The position numbers and the translations under genes are program-made. Below the pieces are notes generated by a model, which worked only from the letters and a program-made list of their open reading frames with translations, was not told the DNA's origin and did not search any database. 64,000 bases of DNA from Calvatia gigantea (lineage: Eukaryota; Basidiomycota; Agaricomycetes; Agaricales; Lycoperdaceae). Below are positions 1-10,856 of this stretch, in pieces. The stretch lies in contig JACAAK010000005.1 in NCBI GenBank assembly GCA_025093985.1, forward strand, positions 1 to 64,000, given 5' to 3'. The first letter of the stretch is position 1. The number at the start of each line of letters is the position of its first letter.

Positions 1-354
1 TCCAGACTTCAGGCGTTGCAATTAAGTAAATATCCCTGACAAGTTATTCGTTAAGGACAAGGATCCGTGTCAGGTTAGGGTAGGGGGTGAAGGGTTGGTA
101 GGTTTTGGGTTGGGGAAGGGTTAGTTGGTTGATCAGGAGCTAGTCGTGTAAGCACCTAACCCCTAACCCCTAACCCTAACCCCTAACCCTAACCCCTAAC
201 CCCTAACCCCTAACCCCTAACCCTAACCCTAACCCCTAACCCCCTAACCCCCTAACCCCTGAACCAGCGGACGTCCTTGTCCTTAAATCAGAATATAACT
301 TGTCATGGGATTTATTTAACGTTCAAACGTTGGCAGACAGCCTGAAGTCTGGAT
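1..354. repeat. Inverted duplication flanking a head-to-head telomere-like array
   Basis: Bases 1 to about 75, reverse-complemented, align with about 262-354. Both share a block reading CCTTGTCCTTAA, then ATAACTTGTCA, then CCTGAAGTCTGGA, with scattered mismatches and indels. Between the arms lie degenerate G-rich telomere-like repeats (about 75-125, TTAGGG-like) followed by C-rich repeats (about 150-262, mixed CCCTAA and CCCCTAA). The order G-rich then C-rich on one strand is that of two chromosome ends joined head to head. The arms have clearly diverged, so the event is not recent, or two related but different subtelomeres were joined. Confidence 0.7.
150..262 (-). repeat. Telomere-like repeat array (TTAGGGG/TTAGGG mixture)
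   Basis: About 16 units of CCCTAA, CCCCTAA and CCCCCTAA in direct tandem; read on the minus strand these are TTAGGG and TTAGGGG. The mixed unit length is visible directly. Short pieces of the same repeat recur at 1382-1410, 18213-18236, 61322-61352 and about 61890-61905, in several cases at the edge of the ribozyme-bearing element. Confidence 0.85.
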
Positions 355-755
355 GGATAGTGGCATTACGCACATTATCCTTCGGTAATACCCCGGAGAA
401 ATCAGAACTCTCCGCGGAAATACTCGCAACCAAGCCGGAACTTACTGAAACTCGTCGGGGAGGGCGATTACATTGGGGTGGTGAAGATCCGCTTTGGCGG
501 GTTGACGCTCATTCTAGTGTAGTTGCTAAGTCTCTGGTGGGCAGAGGTGAGTATCTACGCCTGGATAAACTTGGACTTCTTGATCGGCGGTTGATCGTCA
601 GTAAGCGACGAACGAAACAACTTATTGATCTCGCTGCTTCTTGGCGGCGGGCTGTCTTAGAAAGACGTGATCTAGGTAGTTTTCCAGATCTCAATAGAGA
701 TCAACGTACTGACTTGCGTCAGACTACCTTGGATGGTTGGTTAGCTGAAGCTTGA
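300..755 (+). CDS. Hypothetical ORF, 151 aa, end of a repeated element
   Basis: An open frame starting just inside the telomere-like array. I do not recognise the protein. It is rich in Arg, Leu and Asp, with no visible membrane segment. The last 26 codons (from about 676) recur at 60616-60694 with the same stop codon and mostly silent or single-residue changes, so this may be the C-terminal end of a longer element-encoded protein that is truncated here. The start near 303 is only the first ATG after the repeats; the real N-terminus could lie elsewhere. Confidence 0.3.
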   Translation: MSWDLFNVQTLADSLKSGWIVALRTLSFGNTPEKSELSAEILATKPELTETRRGGRLHWGGEDPLWRVDAHSSVVAKSLVGRGEYLRLDKLGLLDRRLIVSKRRTKQLIDLAASWRRAVLERRDLGSFPDLNRDQRTDLRQTTLDGWLAEA

Positions 756-1381
756 GCTTCACTAGTACCTCTTGTCCGCGGGCGTTCTTTTAGACGCCTG
801 GCGAAAACTTCTTCTGAATTCTCGGTCGAAACGAAATCCCAGTTACGATTCTGGGTGACTTCGGTCTAATCAAAAATCTCCTGACCCGACGGGGCCTTCT
901 GGCTCCAACTCCTTTGATACCTGGCATGCCTTCGAGTATGCGATGCGAGTAGTGATCCACTACGCAGTGTGCGTTACGCCAAGCATGTCAGGTTGGACTC
1001 ATCTTAGGTAAAGTGCGCTTTCTATGGGCGCGTGAGCGGGATAGATACGTTGGGCAACCTATATTGACGTTCACACAACCAATATGAAGGGAGTCTAGAC
1101 CTAATGCTTAACCTGGTGTGGCAGGTAATAGGCAGGATGAAGGAATGAAGCCAGTAGTCAGTGTCGTTTGAGAGTTCGTACTGTGGCTTGACGAACGTGT
1201 TCTTGAGTGAACGCTTTTACCAGTAGTTATACGCCGGGGAGGTGATGGCCCCGGTCGGGATAGTGAAAGACCAACAACATCGCATTGGATCACCAACGTT
1301 TTCCTTGCAGGTGTGCCATATGGAACACTTTGCGGTAAGTACATCCGTGTACGCAATCTTGGACTACTACTAATACGTAGG
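676..1381 (+). repeat. Structured repeated segment, copy 1 (copy 2 at 60614-61320)
   Basis: This 0.7 kb block is almost identical to 60614-61320, with differences mostly C/T or G/A. It is full of short hairpins. At 676-729 an outer stem GGTAGT/ACTACC encloses a GATCTC/GAGATC hairpin and a CTGAC/GTCAG hairpin, giving a cloverleaf-like layout. Next come TGAAGCT/AGCTTCA, then GGCGT/ACGCC, CCCAG/CTGGG and GTAGTG/CACTAC. It ends in a short telomere-like stretch. The ORFs in it (for example minus 1108-1356) are short, and I do not believe they are coding. It may be a non-coding structured RNA region of a retroelement. Confidence 0.55.
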
Positions 1382-1399
1382 AACCCCCTAACCCCTAAC

Positions 1400-1935
1400 C
1401 TCCCCTAACAATGGTGAGTGGAACCGGCCTTGTCTCGTGATGCGCAGGCTGATAGATGGACTAAGGGATTGTCCGAGCTGGACTGTTGCGTATATAACCT
1501 GCCACGGTATGTACCCCGCCTTCAGTTGTCAAGCTGATGACATCGTTAGGTACTTGGTACGTTCATCTCATTATTTCAGTAATGTTCGTATTTAAGTGCG
1601 TGGGCGCTTAATGGGCGCCCCGCATATGGGCGCTACACGGGCGCTTAAGTACAAGTTTTTCCTTTACTTTTCTTTCCTGACGATAAATTAAGCGCCCACA
1701 AGCGCTTGATTTTATGGGCGCTTTTTAAGCGCTCGCTGACATTTATCAGCTGTTCCATGGATCGAGCTATTTACGCTCGTCCCCAATAATAACGCGAACG
1801 ATCGCGTTCTATTGGTCTGGTAGGTACTGATGGATAATCAGAGCGCCTGATGAGTCTGTCATAAGACGAAACAGGTGGCTGGGGTAGCTCCCCAGCCTGT
1901 TGCGCTGTCTCCTCCATCGGACAACTCAACGGTTT
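1400..1935 (+). repeat. Hammerhead-bearing repeat unit, tandem copy 1
   Basis: The unit starts near AATGGTGAGTGGAACCGG and ends with CAACTCAACGGTTTTTAGG plus a short AT-poor tail. It contains a structured stretch of GGCGCT/AGCGCC-type inverted repeats (about 1600-1735) and then the hammerhead ribozyme. The next copy follows immediately, so the two ribozyme cleavage sites are 549 nt apart. Copies at 61352-61885 and, partial, at 63185-63565 show C-to-T and G-to-A decay. Confidence 0.8.
1829..1918 (+). ncRNA. Type I hammerhead ribozyme, copy 1 (intact core)
   Basis: All conserved parts are present in order. The outer stem I strand GATGGA is at 1829-1834 and the inner strand AGCGC at 1842-1846. 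The core CTGATGA is at 1847-1853. Stem II GTCT/AGAC (1854-1857 with 1864-1867) closes a GTCATA loop. The core GAAA is at 1868-1871. Stem III pairs ACAG with CTGT and extends through GCTGGGG/CCCCAGC with a short loop. The cleavage triplet is GTT (1899-1901). Stem I closes with GCGCT (1902-1906) and TCCATC (1913-1918). Stem I is open-ended, which makes it type I. The predicted cut is between 1901 and 1902. Activity is inferred from the motif, not tested. Confidence 0.9.
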
Positions 1936-1948
1936 TTAGGTATCACCT

Positions 1949-2497
1949 CCTCTCCTAACAATAGTGAGTGGAACCGGCCTTGTCTCGTGATGCGCAGGCT
2001 GATAGATGGACTAAGGGACTGTCCGAGCTGGACTGTTGCGTAAATAACCTGCCACGGTATGTACCCCGCCTTCAGTTGTCAAGCTGATGACATCGTTAGG
2101 TACTTGGTACGTTCATTTTATTATTTCAAGAATGTTCGTATTTAAGTGCGTGGGCGCTTAATGGGCGCCCCGCATTTGGGCGCTACGCGGGCGCTTAAGT
2201 ACAAGTTTTCCTTACTTTGTATTTTCCTGACGATAACTTAAGCGCCCACAAGCGCTAAGTTCTTGGGCGCTATTTTAGCGCTCGTTGACATTTGTCAACT
2301 GTTCCATGGATCGAGTTAATTATACTCATCCCCAAGTATAGCGCGATCGTACGCGTTCTATTGGTTTGGTAGGTACTGATGGATAATCAGAGCACCTGAT
2401 GAGTCTGTCATAAGACGAAACAGGTGGCTGGGGTAGCTCCCCAGCCTGTTGCGCTGTCTCTTCCATCGGACAACTCAACGGTTTTTAGGAATCACCT
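1949..2497 (+). repeat. Hammerhead-bearing repeat unit, tandem copy 2
   Basis: Direct tandem copy of 1400-1935, including the inverted-repeat stretch and the ribozyme. Its 3' end at about 2497 abuts a truncated LTR retroelement. The tandem dimer arrangement, with one ribozyme per unit, is that expected for a source of unit-length RNA with self-cleaved ends. Confidence 0.8.
2378..2467 (+). ncRNA. Type I hammerhead ribozyme, copy 2 (core intact, one stem I mismatch)
   Basis: Same architecture as the upstream copy: CTGATGA at 2396-2402, stem II GTCT/AGAC, GAAA, stem III with the GCTGGGG/CCCCAGC extension, and predicted cleavage after 2450. The inner stem I strand reads AGCAC opposite GCGCT, so one G-C pair is now A-C. 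The catalytic core is unchanged. It is probably weaker than copy 1 but could still be active. Confidence 0.85.
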
Positions 2498-3779
2498 CCT
2501 ATCCGTAGAAAGAGTAAAGCGGAGGTCGAATAGACGTGGAAGGGGTAAAGCGTTGAAGCCTGAAGCAAAGGAACGAACGGCGGACTTCTCAAAGATATTT
2601 TCTATATCCCAGCTTTATTTAATTAAGCGGGCCTTAGCGGCTTATAGCTGCCAGCTTAAGTGGGTCAAATAGCTCAGGTATATGCTCGTGGTGTGTTATT
2701 CTACTCAAGGCGGGACTTGCCCAGTCGTCTTGAAACACAAGAACACAAGACTTATAATTTGCCTGACACTGCGGTATTTATTGCGGTCACAAAGACCAGC
2801 TAATTTACCAGCAAAGCGGAGTGTAATGCTCAGCGTAGATGATACATCATATAGTAAATTACTGAGGTGGATCTGAAGAGAATCCCAAAAAGCCCAAAGC
2901 GTTGTCGTCGATCAGAGAGGATACCAGAACAGAGGTGGAGCAACCAGAGCGGAACAGTTCTGCTACAACCCAGAATGGGGAGCGGACCTAGAGCGGTCGA
3001 ACCAGACCGGAGATGACGGTTTGCCAGATCAAAAACCAAGAACGGGTAACAACGTGTCAGCATCATGTAGGACTGCTGTGCGTAGTGCACGCGTTCACAA
3101 CATGGGTCAGACAGGGTATCAAGTGGACCAAAGGCACCACTGTCTCCCAGGTTGAAAGCGACCGTAGCCTCCTCAAACTCTACCAGCGTTGCTAACGCGG
3201 TCCGAGTGAGCGGCGGTCGGGGCCCATAACCTGTTGAGAGAACGAGTAGACATCCCAATATAAGTTCACACTACCTTAGCGTGTAGGCGTCAGCGGTGGA
3301 GGGTAGTCGTATTCATCCGGGAGACGGTCCAGTAGGAGAGATGCATGGTAGCGGACATAGTCCTGCTTATACCAGCGTACTCAGAGAGTCTTGAGGAGAA
3401 GGGAAGCGATGCTTAAAGAAGCTTAGCGTAGAGGATAGAAGACATATAGTCTTACGCCAAAGGGCGTATCCAAAGGGATTACATACAGGGAATCTACATA
3501 GGTATTATATACTAATAGTCCCTGGTCTGTGCACTCTTAAACCCTTATACGGGTGAGGTCTAACTACCAGTAGCATAATGTGAGCATACTGTGCACGTCC
3601 GCATGTACTAGAAGGTTCCATGCGTAGTATCTACCTGCTACCTATAGTGCGGTGTAACTACGTGCGTAGTCCATCAATAGATGTCCGTTATTATCGACCC
3701 TCTGAAGGTGAAATACTCGAACCCCGTTTCAGCTATAAATAGACTGAACCAACGTAGTGGTACGGAGCGAGATTCAACA
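2498..3779 (-). mobile_element. Truncated LTR retroelement (one LTR plus about 0.74 kb of internal region)
   Basis: This is the reverse complement of about 44196-45480. The LTR (minus strand, about 3779 to 3240) starts TGTTGAATCTCGC and ends CTCTCAACA, as in the complete element, but has more indels and substitutions, so it belongs to an older subfamily or insertion. Internal sequence follows down to 2498, where it breaks against the ribozyme-bearing repeat. No second LTR is present. Confidence 0.8.
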
Positions 3780-6700
3780 GTGCACACTGATTCGTCCAAG
3801 ACGAATGGGTGTGCATCAGACCTCACTAGACCGTGAGAAAATTAGAGTGGTGCACATACCAATCCGTCCAAGACGAATCTGTGTGCATAAGTTTCCAGAA
3901 CATTGAATAAAGAATAACAATGGAATAACTCCACCAAAAATGATCAGATCCACTCCGTCTTTTTTTTATCTTGTTCGGATTTGCAGAGGCTTTCTATCGA
4001 CTCCAGATACGGGCCGATACGTTCCTTTGTTGCGGCACTATTTCAAAGACCCACATTTCTAATGATACTGCTACAACTCACTTGATATTGAAGCGATCAT
4101 TTCGGTCTAAATGTCGTTGGATAGTACTCATTTAACGGATTCTAACGAGTCCAGATACATTATATTCCGATAAGTCCTTGTGCCTCTACTCCATTCCTAA
4201 TCTTTCCTATAAAATATATAATGTATTCTATAACAATTCAACCAGTCCACGTATTGACTCGGTCTCTTTCAGAGATTGATTCATATAGCAGCTGCATTTC
4301 ATTATGGTATTGGGGATCTCATTTCAATGCTTATATATCATGCTAACCCCTGCATGTTGCACACTTTCCACTGACATACTCAACAGTTTTGTTTTCACAT
4401 CCCACCATATAATTAATGTCCCCAATGCTTCATTGGAGAGTGGCTATAAATCCGAAGTCAATACCTGCAGACATTAAAGAGCTATTGAATATTTTGTCTA
4501 CCTAGGTGGAAATACTCTGAAGACAGTAGAAAACCAACGCATCATTGTAATATAATGTGCCGGGCATCGTTGGAATCGGTTTAATGAGTACTATTTAATG
4601 GCGGTCAGATTATACAGAACGCTTCAGTATCTGAGAATTTATAACACTATCTTTTATAATGATACTATGTAAGGTGGCGCAAGGGGTATTGAACGTATCA
4701 ACCCGCTTTTGGACTCGTTGGAAAGCATTTTTAGACCCGAGCAAATTAAAAAAAGACCGCACCAATCCGGTCATTTTCCATGAAGTTATTGCTGTATCTT
4801 TCTAAATTCACTTCTCTATGCTGCCAGAAATTGTTCTTGACAATCAAATTCCTGGTACTATAGTATACCTATAGTGAACCTCATATCATGGATTGGTTGA
4901 ACATCATATTTTAGTACTAGTGAGCCCCTTGTACAATAGGAGATTTGTGGCATGCACTGTCCCCACAATATCCCAGCAGAATAGTAATACATCATCCAAA
5001 TGTAATGTATTGGGGCTCGTTAGAATCACCTGAATGAGTACTATTTAATGGTAGTTAGACCGCAAAGAATGGTCCAGTGTCTAAATAGATATAACACTAT
5101 CTGTTATGATAATAGTATGTGAAATAGCGCAGCAAATACTGAACGTACCAGCCCGGTTTTAGGCTCGTTGGAAAGGGCTTTGGCATTGGAGCTATTTAAG
5201 AAAAAGACGGCATTGATCCGTTCATTTTCTATGGAGTTATTGCTGTATCTTCGTATATTGAATTATCTATACTCATCAGAGTAGCATCCCCAATACCTGG
5301 TTAAAATGCGGCTGCATTTCCGATGGATTCACAAAAAGGACAGAGCCAATAGCTGCAGCCACTGAATTGCTATATAATATTTTGTACATTTTATAGAAAA
5401 TACTGGGAATAGAACAGAAGGTGAATGCCTGACCGGAATATAATATATTTATGGTCGTTGAAATCCACTCAATGAGGACTATCCAACGCACTTTAGACCG
5501 TGGTGATGGCCTCAATAGTGATTGAGTTATAATATCATGATTGAAAGTGGATATTTTTGGCATAGCATCAGAACTACGGAGCGTATCGGCCCGCATTTTG
5601 GTGCGTTCGAAAGCTGCTAGAAATCCGAACAATTCAAAAAAAAAGAGCAAGTGAATCCATCGAGTTTGTGTGAAGTTATTTCCTTATCATTGTTTGATTA
5701 GTGTTCTGGGGATTCATTCACAGACTCGTCTTGGACGAATTGGTGTGTGCACCACTCTAATTTTCTCACAGTCCAGTGAGGTCTGATGCACATCCATTCG
5801 TCTTGGACGAATGGGCGTGCACCAGTCCAATATTGCCACTGTGAACTGGACTTGGTACACATTCATTCATCCAAGATGAATGTGTGTGAACCACTCCAGT
5901 ATTTCCATAATGAATTGAGGTACCAATGCACACACATTCGTCTTGGACGAATGGTGTGGACCACTCCAATATTCCCACACTCAATTAGTCACTGTCAGTA
6001 ATTGCTGAGCCAGTACTGGGTGCCACTGCAATCCAATCATCATGTATTATACCTCGTTAGAATTGCCTCAGTGAGCTCTGTCCAACGATACCAAGACCGT
6101 AGTAATCTACCCACTTGTTGGCATAATAATTCAACATCTCTGATAAAGGCCAGCTCCATAATATGACATATAGCCATCAGAGTAACATCCTCAATACTCC
6201 GTTAAAATGCGACTGCATTTCCCGTCAATCCACAAAAAAGACTGAGTCAATAGCTGCAGCCATTGAATTGCTATAGAATACTTTGTCCATTTCATAGAAA
6301 TACTAGGAATTAAATAGAAGCTCAATGCCTGATTGGAATATAATTAATTTATACTCATTGAAATCCACTCAACGAGTACTATCCAACGCACTTCAGACTG
6401 TAGTGATTGGCTCAATACTCATTGAATTATAGGATGATCATTAAAAATGCAGGTTTTTGACATAGCACTACAAATACTGAGCGTATCGGCCCGTATATTG
6501 GTGTGTTGGAAACTGGCTAAGAATCCGAAAAGTTCAAAAAAAAGACCAAGTCAATCGGTCCAGTTCTCGTGAGGTTATTTCATTATCATTCTAGAATTAG
6601 TGTTCTGGAGATATGCATGTGGATTCGTCCAAGACGAATTGATGTGTGCACCAGTCAAATATTCCCACAGTAGTTAGCTGAGGTCTGATGCCCACTGATT

Positions 6701-9700
6701 CGCCTTGAACGAATGGTGGTGCACCAGTTGAATATTCCCACTGTAAACTGGACTTGGTACATACATTTGTCCAAGAAGAATGAGTGCCCACCACTCCAAT
6801 ATTTTAATAAATGGAGGTACCAATGCACACACATCCGTCTTGGACGAATGGTGTGGACCACTCCAATATTCCCACGCTCAATCATTCACTGTCAGTAGTT
6901 GTACAGCTCATACAGAGGGCCACTGCTGCCCAATCATGATGTATTATGCATCGTTGTAATCACCTCAATGAGCTCTCTCTAACAGTGCCATGACCGTAAA
7001 AATCCGCCTACTCCCTGCAATAATATTCCAGCATTCCTCTAATAAGATAATGGCCTCACAGCATACCATATAATCTTTGGAGTAATACCCCCAGTATCTC
7101 ATTAAAAGCTGCCTGTTAAATATCATATTACTACAAAAGAGACTGAGCTATTATCTCTGTCCACTGTATTGTTATAGAATTATTTGTGTATTTGGAGGAA
7201 AATACTGGTGAATACAGTAGAAATACAGTACCTCATCGGAATATAACGTATTTAGGCTCGTTGGAATCCGCTCAGTGGGTACTATCTAATGGCATCTACA
7301 CCTAGATGATTGCTTCAGTGTCCGGTGAGTTATAGCAATAACATGAGAAACATGTGTTTTTAAAATAGCGCTGCAGTAAATGAACGTATCAGCCCGTATC
7401 CGATGTCGATAGAAAGCGGCTGCAAATTCGGACAGGTTAAAAAAAAGATTGAGTGGATCCGCTCATTTTTGGTGGAGTTATTCCAGTACCATTCAATATT
7501 TAATGCTCTGAGGACTCATGCACACCAATTCGTCCAAGACGAATTGATGTGTGCACCACTCTGATTTTCCCACAGTCCAGTGGGGTCTAATGCACATCCA
7601 TTCGTCTTGGACGAATGGGCGTGCACCAGTCCAATATTGCCACTGTGAACTGGACTTGGTACACACCCATTCATCTTGGATGAATGGGTGTGCACCACTC
7701 CAGTATTTGCATAATAAATTGAGGTACCAGTGCACACACATTCGTCCAAGACAAATGGTGTGGACCACTCCAATATTCCCACACTCAACAGTTGCTGTCA
7801 GTGCTGTTGAGCCAGTACTGGTAGCCCCTGCAATCCAATTTCCATGTATTGTACCTCGTTGGAATCGCCTCAATGAGCTCTTTCCAACGGTACAGATACC
7901 GTAGAAATCCGCCTATTCTCTGGCATAATATTCCAGCATTTCTCTAATAACAAAGTGGCTCCATAGTACGCCATGTAACTATTGTAGCAACATCACCAGT
8001 ATCTCATTGAAGGCCTCCTGTACATCCGGTAAATCTAAAAAAGAGACCAAGCTATTATCTGCAGTTGTTGTATTGTTATAGAATTATTTGTCTATTTATG
8101 GGTAAATACAATGAATACAGTAGAAATGCAATGCCTCAACAGAATCAAATGTATTTAGCCTCGTTGGAATACCCTCAATGAGTACTATCCAACGACATTT
8201 AGACCGAAGTGATCGCTTTAGTATCCAGTGAGGTATAGTAATATCATTAGAAATGTGGGTTTTTGAAATAGCGCCACAATAAATGAACGTATCAGCCCGT
8301 ATATGGGGTCGCTGAAAAGCTGCTAGACATCCGAACAAAATAAAACAAAGACCAAGTGGATCCGCTCATTTTCGGTGGAGTTATTCTATTATCATTCTAT
8401 ATTCCATGTTCTGAGGACTCATGTACACCAATTCGTCTTGGATGAATTGGTGTGTGCACCACTCTAATTGTTCCACACTCCAGTGAGGTCTAATGCACAT
8501 CCATTCATCCAAGACAAATGGGCATGCACCAGTCCAATATTCCCACTGCAAACTGGACTTGGTGTACCCCAATTCATCCAAGACAAATGGATGTGCACTA
8601 CTCCAATATTAATGAATTGAGGTACCAATGCACACACATTCATCCAAGACGAATGGCGTGCACCACTCCAATATTCACACACTCAATCATTCACTGTCAG
8701 TAGTTGTAAGGCTCATACAGGTGGCCACTGCAATCCAATCATCATGTATTGTACCTCGTTAGAATCGCCCCAACAATCTCTTTTCAGTGGTACCAAGACC
8801 ATAGAAATCTGTTCACCCATTAGTCTAATAATCCAACATCTCTGTGATAAAGGCCAGTTCCATAGCATGATATAACCATCGGAGCAGTATTCTCAATATT
8901 TCGTTGAAATGCGGCTGCAATTCCGGTTAATATACAAAAATGACCGAGTCAATAGCTTCAGTCATTGAATTGTTATAGAATACTTTGTATATTTAACAAG
9001 AAACACTAAGCATGGAGTAGAATCATGACAACTTGACGGAACATAATGTATTTGGGCTCGTTGGAATCCGCTTAATAAGGGCTATCCAACACAATCCAGG
9101 CCGTAGTGATCGCTAAAATACCCATTGAGTTATAGCATGATCATTAGATATACTGAGTACTTAAGTAGCAGCACAGCTACCGCGCGTATCGGCCCGTATT
9201 TAGACGCGTTGAAAAGCGGCTGAAAATCCGATCATTTTGAAAAAAAGACTGAGCAAATCGGTTGAGTTTCTGTGAAGTTATTTCATTATCATTCTTTCAT
9301 TAGTGTTCTGGAGATTCATGCACACAGATTCGTCCAAGACGAATTGATGTGTTCACCACTCTAATTTTCCCACAGTCCAGTGAGGTTTGATGCACATCCA
9401 TTCGTCCAAGATGAACGGGTGTGCACCAGTCGAATATTCCCACTGTGAACTGGACTTGGTACACATCCATTCATCCAAGACGAATGTGTGTGAACCACTC
9501 CAGTATTCCCATAATGAATTGAGGTACCAATGCACACACATTTGTCCAAGACGAATGGTCTGCACTATCCCAATTTTTCCCACACTCAATCAGTCAATGT
9601 CAACAATTGCTGAGCCAGTACTGGTAGCCCCTGCAATCCAATCACCATGTATTATACCTCGTTAGAACCGCCTCAGAGAGCTCTTTCCAACGGTATTGAG

Positions 9701-10290
9701 ACCGTAGAAATTCGCCTACTCTCTGCCATAATATTTTAGCATTTCTTTAATAACAAGGTGGCTCCACAGCACTCCAGGTAGTTATTGAAGCAACATCCCC
9801 AGTATCTCATCAGGGGATTCCTGTAAATGTGAGTAATCTACAAAAGGGACCGAGTAATTATCTGCAGCCGTTGTATTGTTATAGAATTATGTGTCTATTT
9901 TGGGGTAAATACTATGAATACAGTAGAAATACAGAGCCTGAATGAAATATAATGTATTTGGGCTTGTTGGAATTAGCTCAATGAGTACTATTCAACGGAA
10001 TTTAGACCGAAATGATCGCTTTAGTATCCAGTGAGTTATACCAATAACACCATAAATGCGAGTTTTTGAAATAGTGCTGCAATGAATGAACATATTGGCC
10101 TGTATCTGGAGTCGCTGAAAAGCCACTGTCAATCCGAACAAAATGAAAAAAAGTATGAGTAGATCTGCTCATTTTTGGTGGAGTTATTCCAGTATCATTC
10201 TATATTTAATGTTCTGAGGACTCATGCACACCAATTCATCTTGGATGAATTGGTGTGCACCACTCTGATTTTCCCACAGTTGGCTGAGGT
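3780..10290 (+). repeat. Tandem satellite, about 902-bp period, with an orientation switch near 4.2-4.6 kb
   Basis: The landmark TGTTCTGG or TGCTCTGAGG followed by ATTCATG/ACTCATG recurs at about 5699, 6600, 7502, 8406, 9302 and 10208, giving periods of 896-906 bp. Each unit has about four copies of the ATTCGTC-CNN-GACGAAT palindrome in its first 300 bp, then two diverged half-units each containing a GTTGGAA..TTCCAAC-type inverted repeat. The part at about 3780-4200 is the same family in the opposite orientation. ORFs across it translate the palindromes into HSSWTNG-like repeats and are not genes. One further unit lies at 61905-62745. Confidence 0.85.
5796..5812. repeat. Example of the ATTCGTC-CNN-GACGAAT palindrome
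   Basis: ATTCGTCTTGGACGAAT: two 7-base complementary arms around a 3-base centre. Dozens of relatives are present in the window (3.8-10.3, 25.8-27.8, 30.0-31.2, 34.5-34.95, 37.4-37.7, 40.55, 59.2-60.1 and 61.9-62.75 kb). Confidence 0.85.
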
Positions 10291-10349
10291 GTGATGGACA
10301 TCCATTTGTCTTGGACAAATGGGTGTGCACAACTCCAATATCACCCCCA

Positions 10350-10700
10350 GTCCATTCCCCCATCCCCAGTCTGTTCTCTACCCATTTCTCCTCATCCCCC
10401 TCCTCATCCCCTCCTTATTCTTACTCATCCCCTATGAGCCTGCCCACCTCCAGCCTGTCCCCAGCTGTCCCCTGCCCATTCCCTATCCATTCCCTGTCCA
10501 TTTCCTGCCCATTCCCTGCCCACCCCCAGCCTGTCCCCAGCTGTCCCCAGCCCATTCCCTGCCCACCCCTACTCATTCCCTGCCCATCCCCTGCCCACCC
10601 CTACTCATCTCCAGCCCATCCCCTGCCCACCCCTACTCATCCCCTGCCTATCCCCTTCCAATAATTTTTGACCCCTATGACCCCTAATGTCCAACTCACC
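10350..10700 (+). repeat. C-rich minisatellite (CCCTGCCCATTC-like units)
   Basis: Irregular short tandem units of the type CCCATCCCCTGCC and CTGTCCCCAGCC. It ends in GACCCCTAATGTCCAACTCACCTAG, which is shared with the copy ending near 63178. The Pro/Ser-rich ORFs across it are translation artefacts. It joins directly to the 3' side of the RPA1-like gene. Confidence 0.85.
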
Positions 10701-10856
10701 TAGATAACCCAGTGGTTTTACCGCGAGGTGGAAGGCTTGTTGGCGTCCACAAAGATATTACTTGCATTTTCAAGTATTCTAATGCGTTAAGTATGATCCT
10801 AGAGACTGGCCTGTGCGACATAAACTCTGGCGGCAAGAAGTTTTTGGCAGAACGCG

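Noticed and set aside
1108..1356. 82-aa minus-strand ORF conserved at 61049-61297
   Set aside because: Conservation is that of the whole repeat, the changes ignore codon position, and the region is dominated by hairpins.
1383..1410. Telomere-like stretch beside structured RNA as a telomerase RNA template
   Set aside because: Present in several copies at element borders together with real telomere-like arrays; a multi-copy insertion junction is the simpler reading.
5766..9665. Series of ORFs of 60-126 aa with HSSWTNG/HSSKMNG repeats on both strands
   Set aside because: They translate the ATTCGTC palindrome and its spacers; they occur on both strands because the motif is palindromic, and no frame is conserved between satellite units.
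10311..10687. Pro/Ser-rich ORFs of 117-122 aa (and the similar ones at 62717-63159)
   Set aside because: Low-complexity C-rich minisatellite; open in two frames at once because stops are rare in such sequence.
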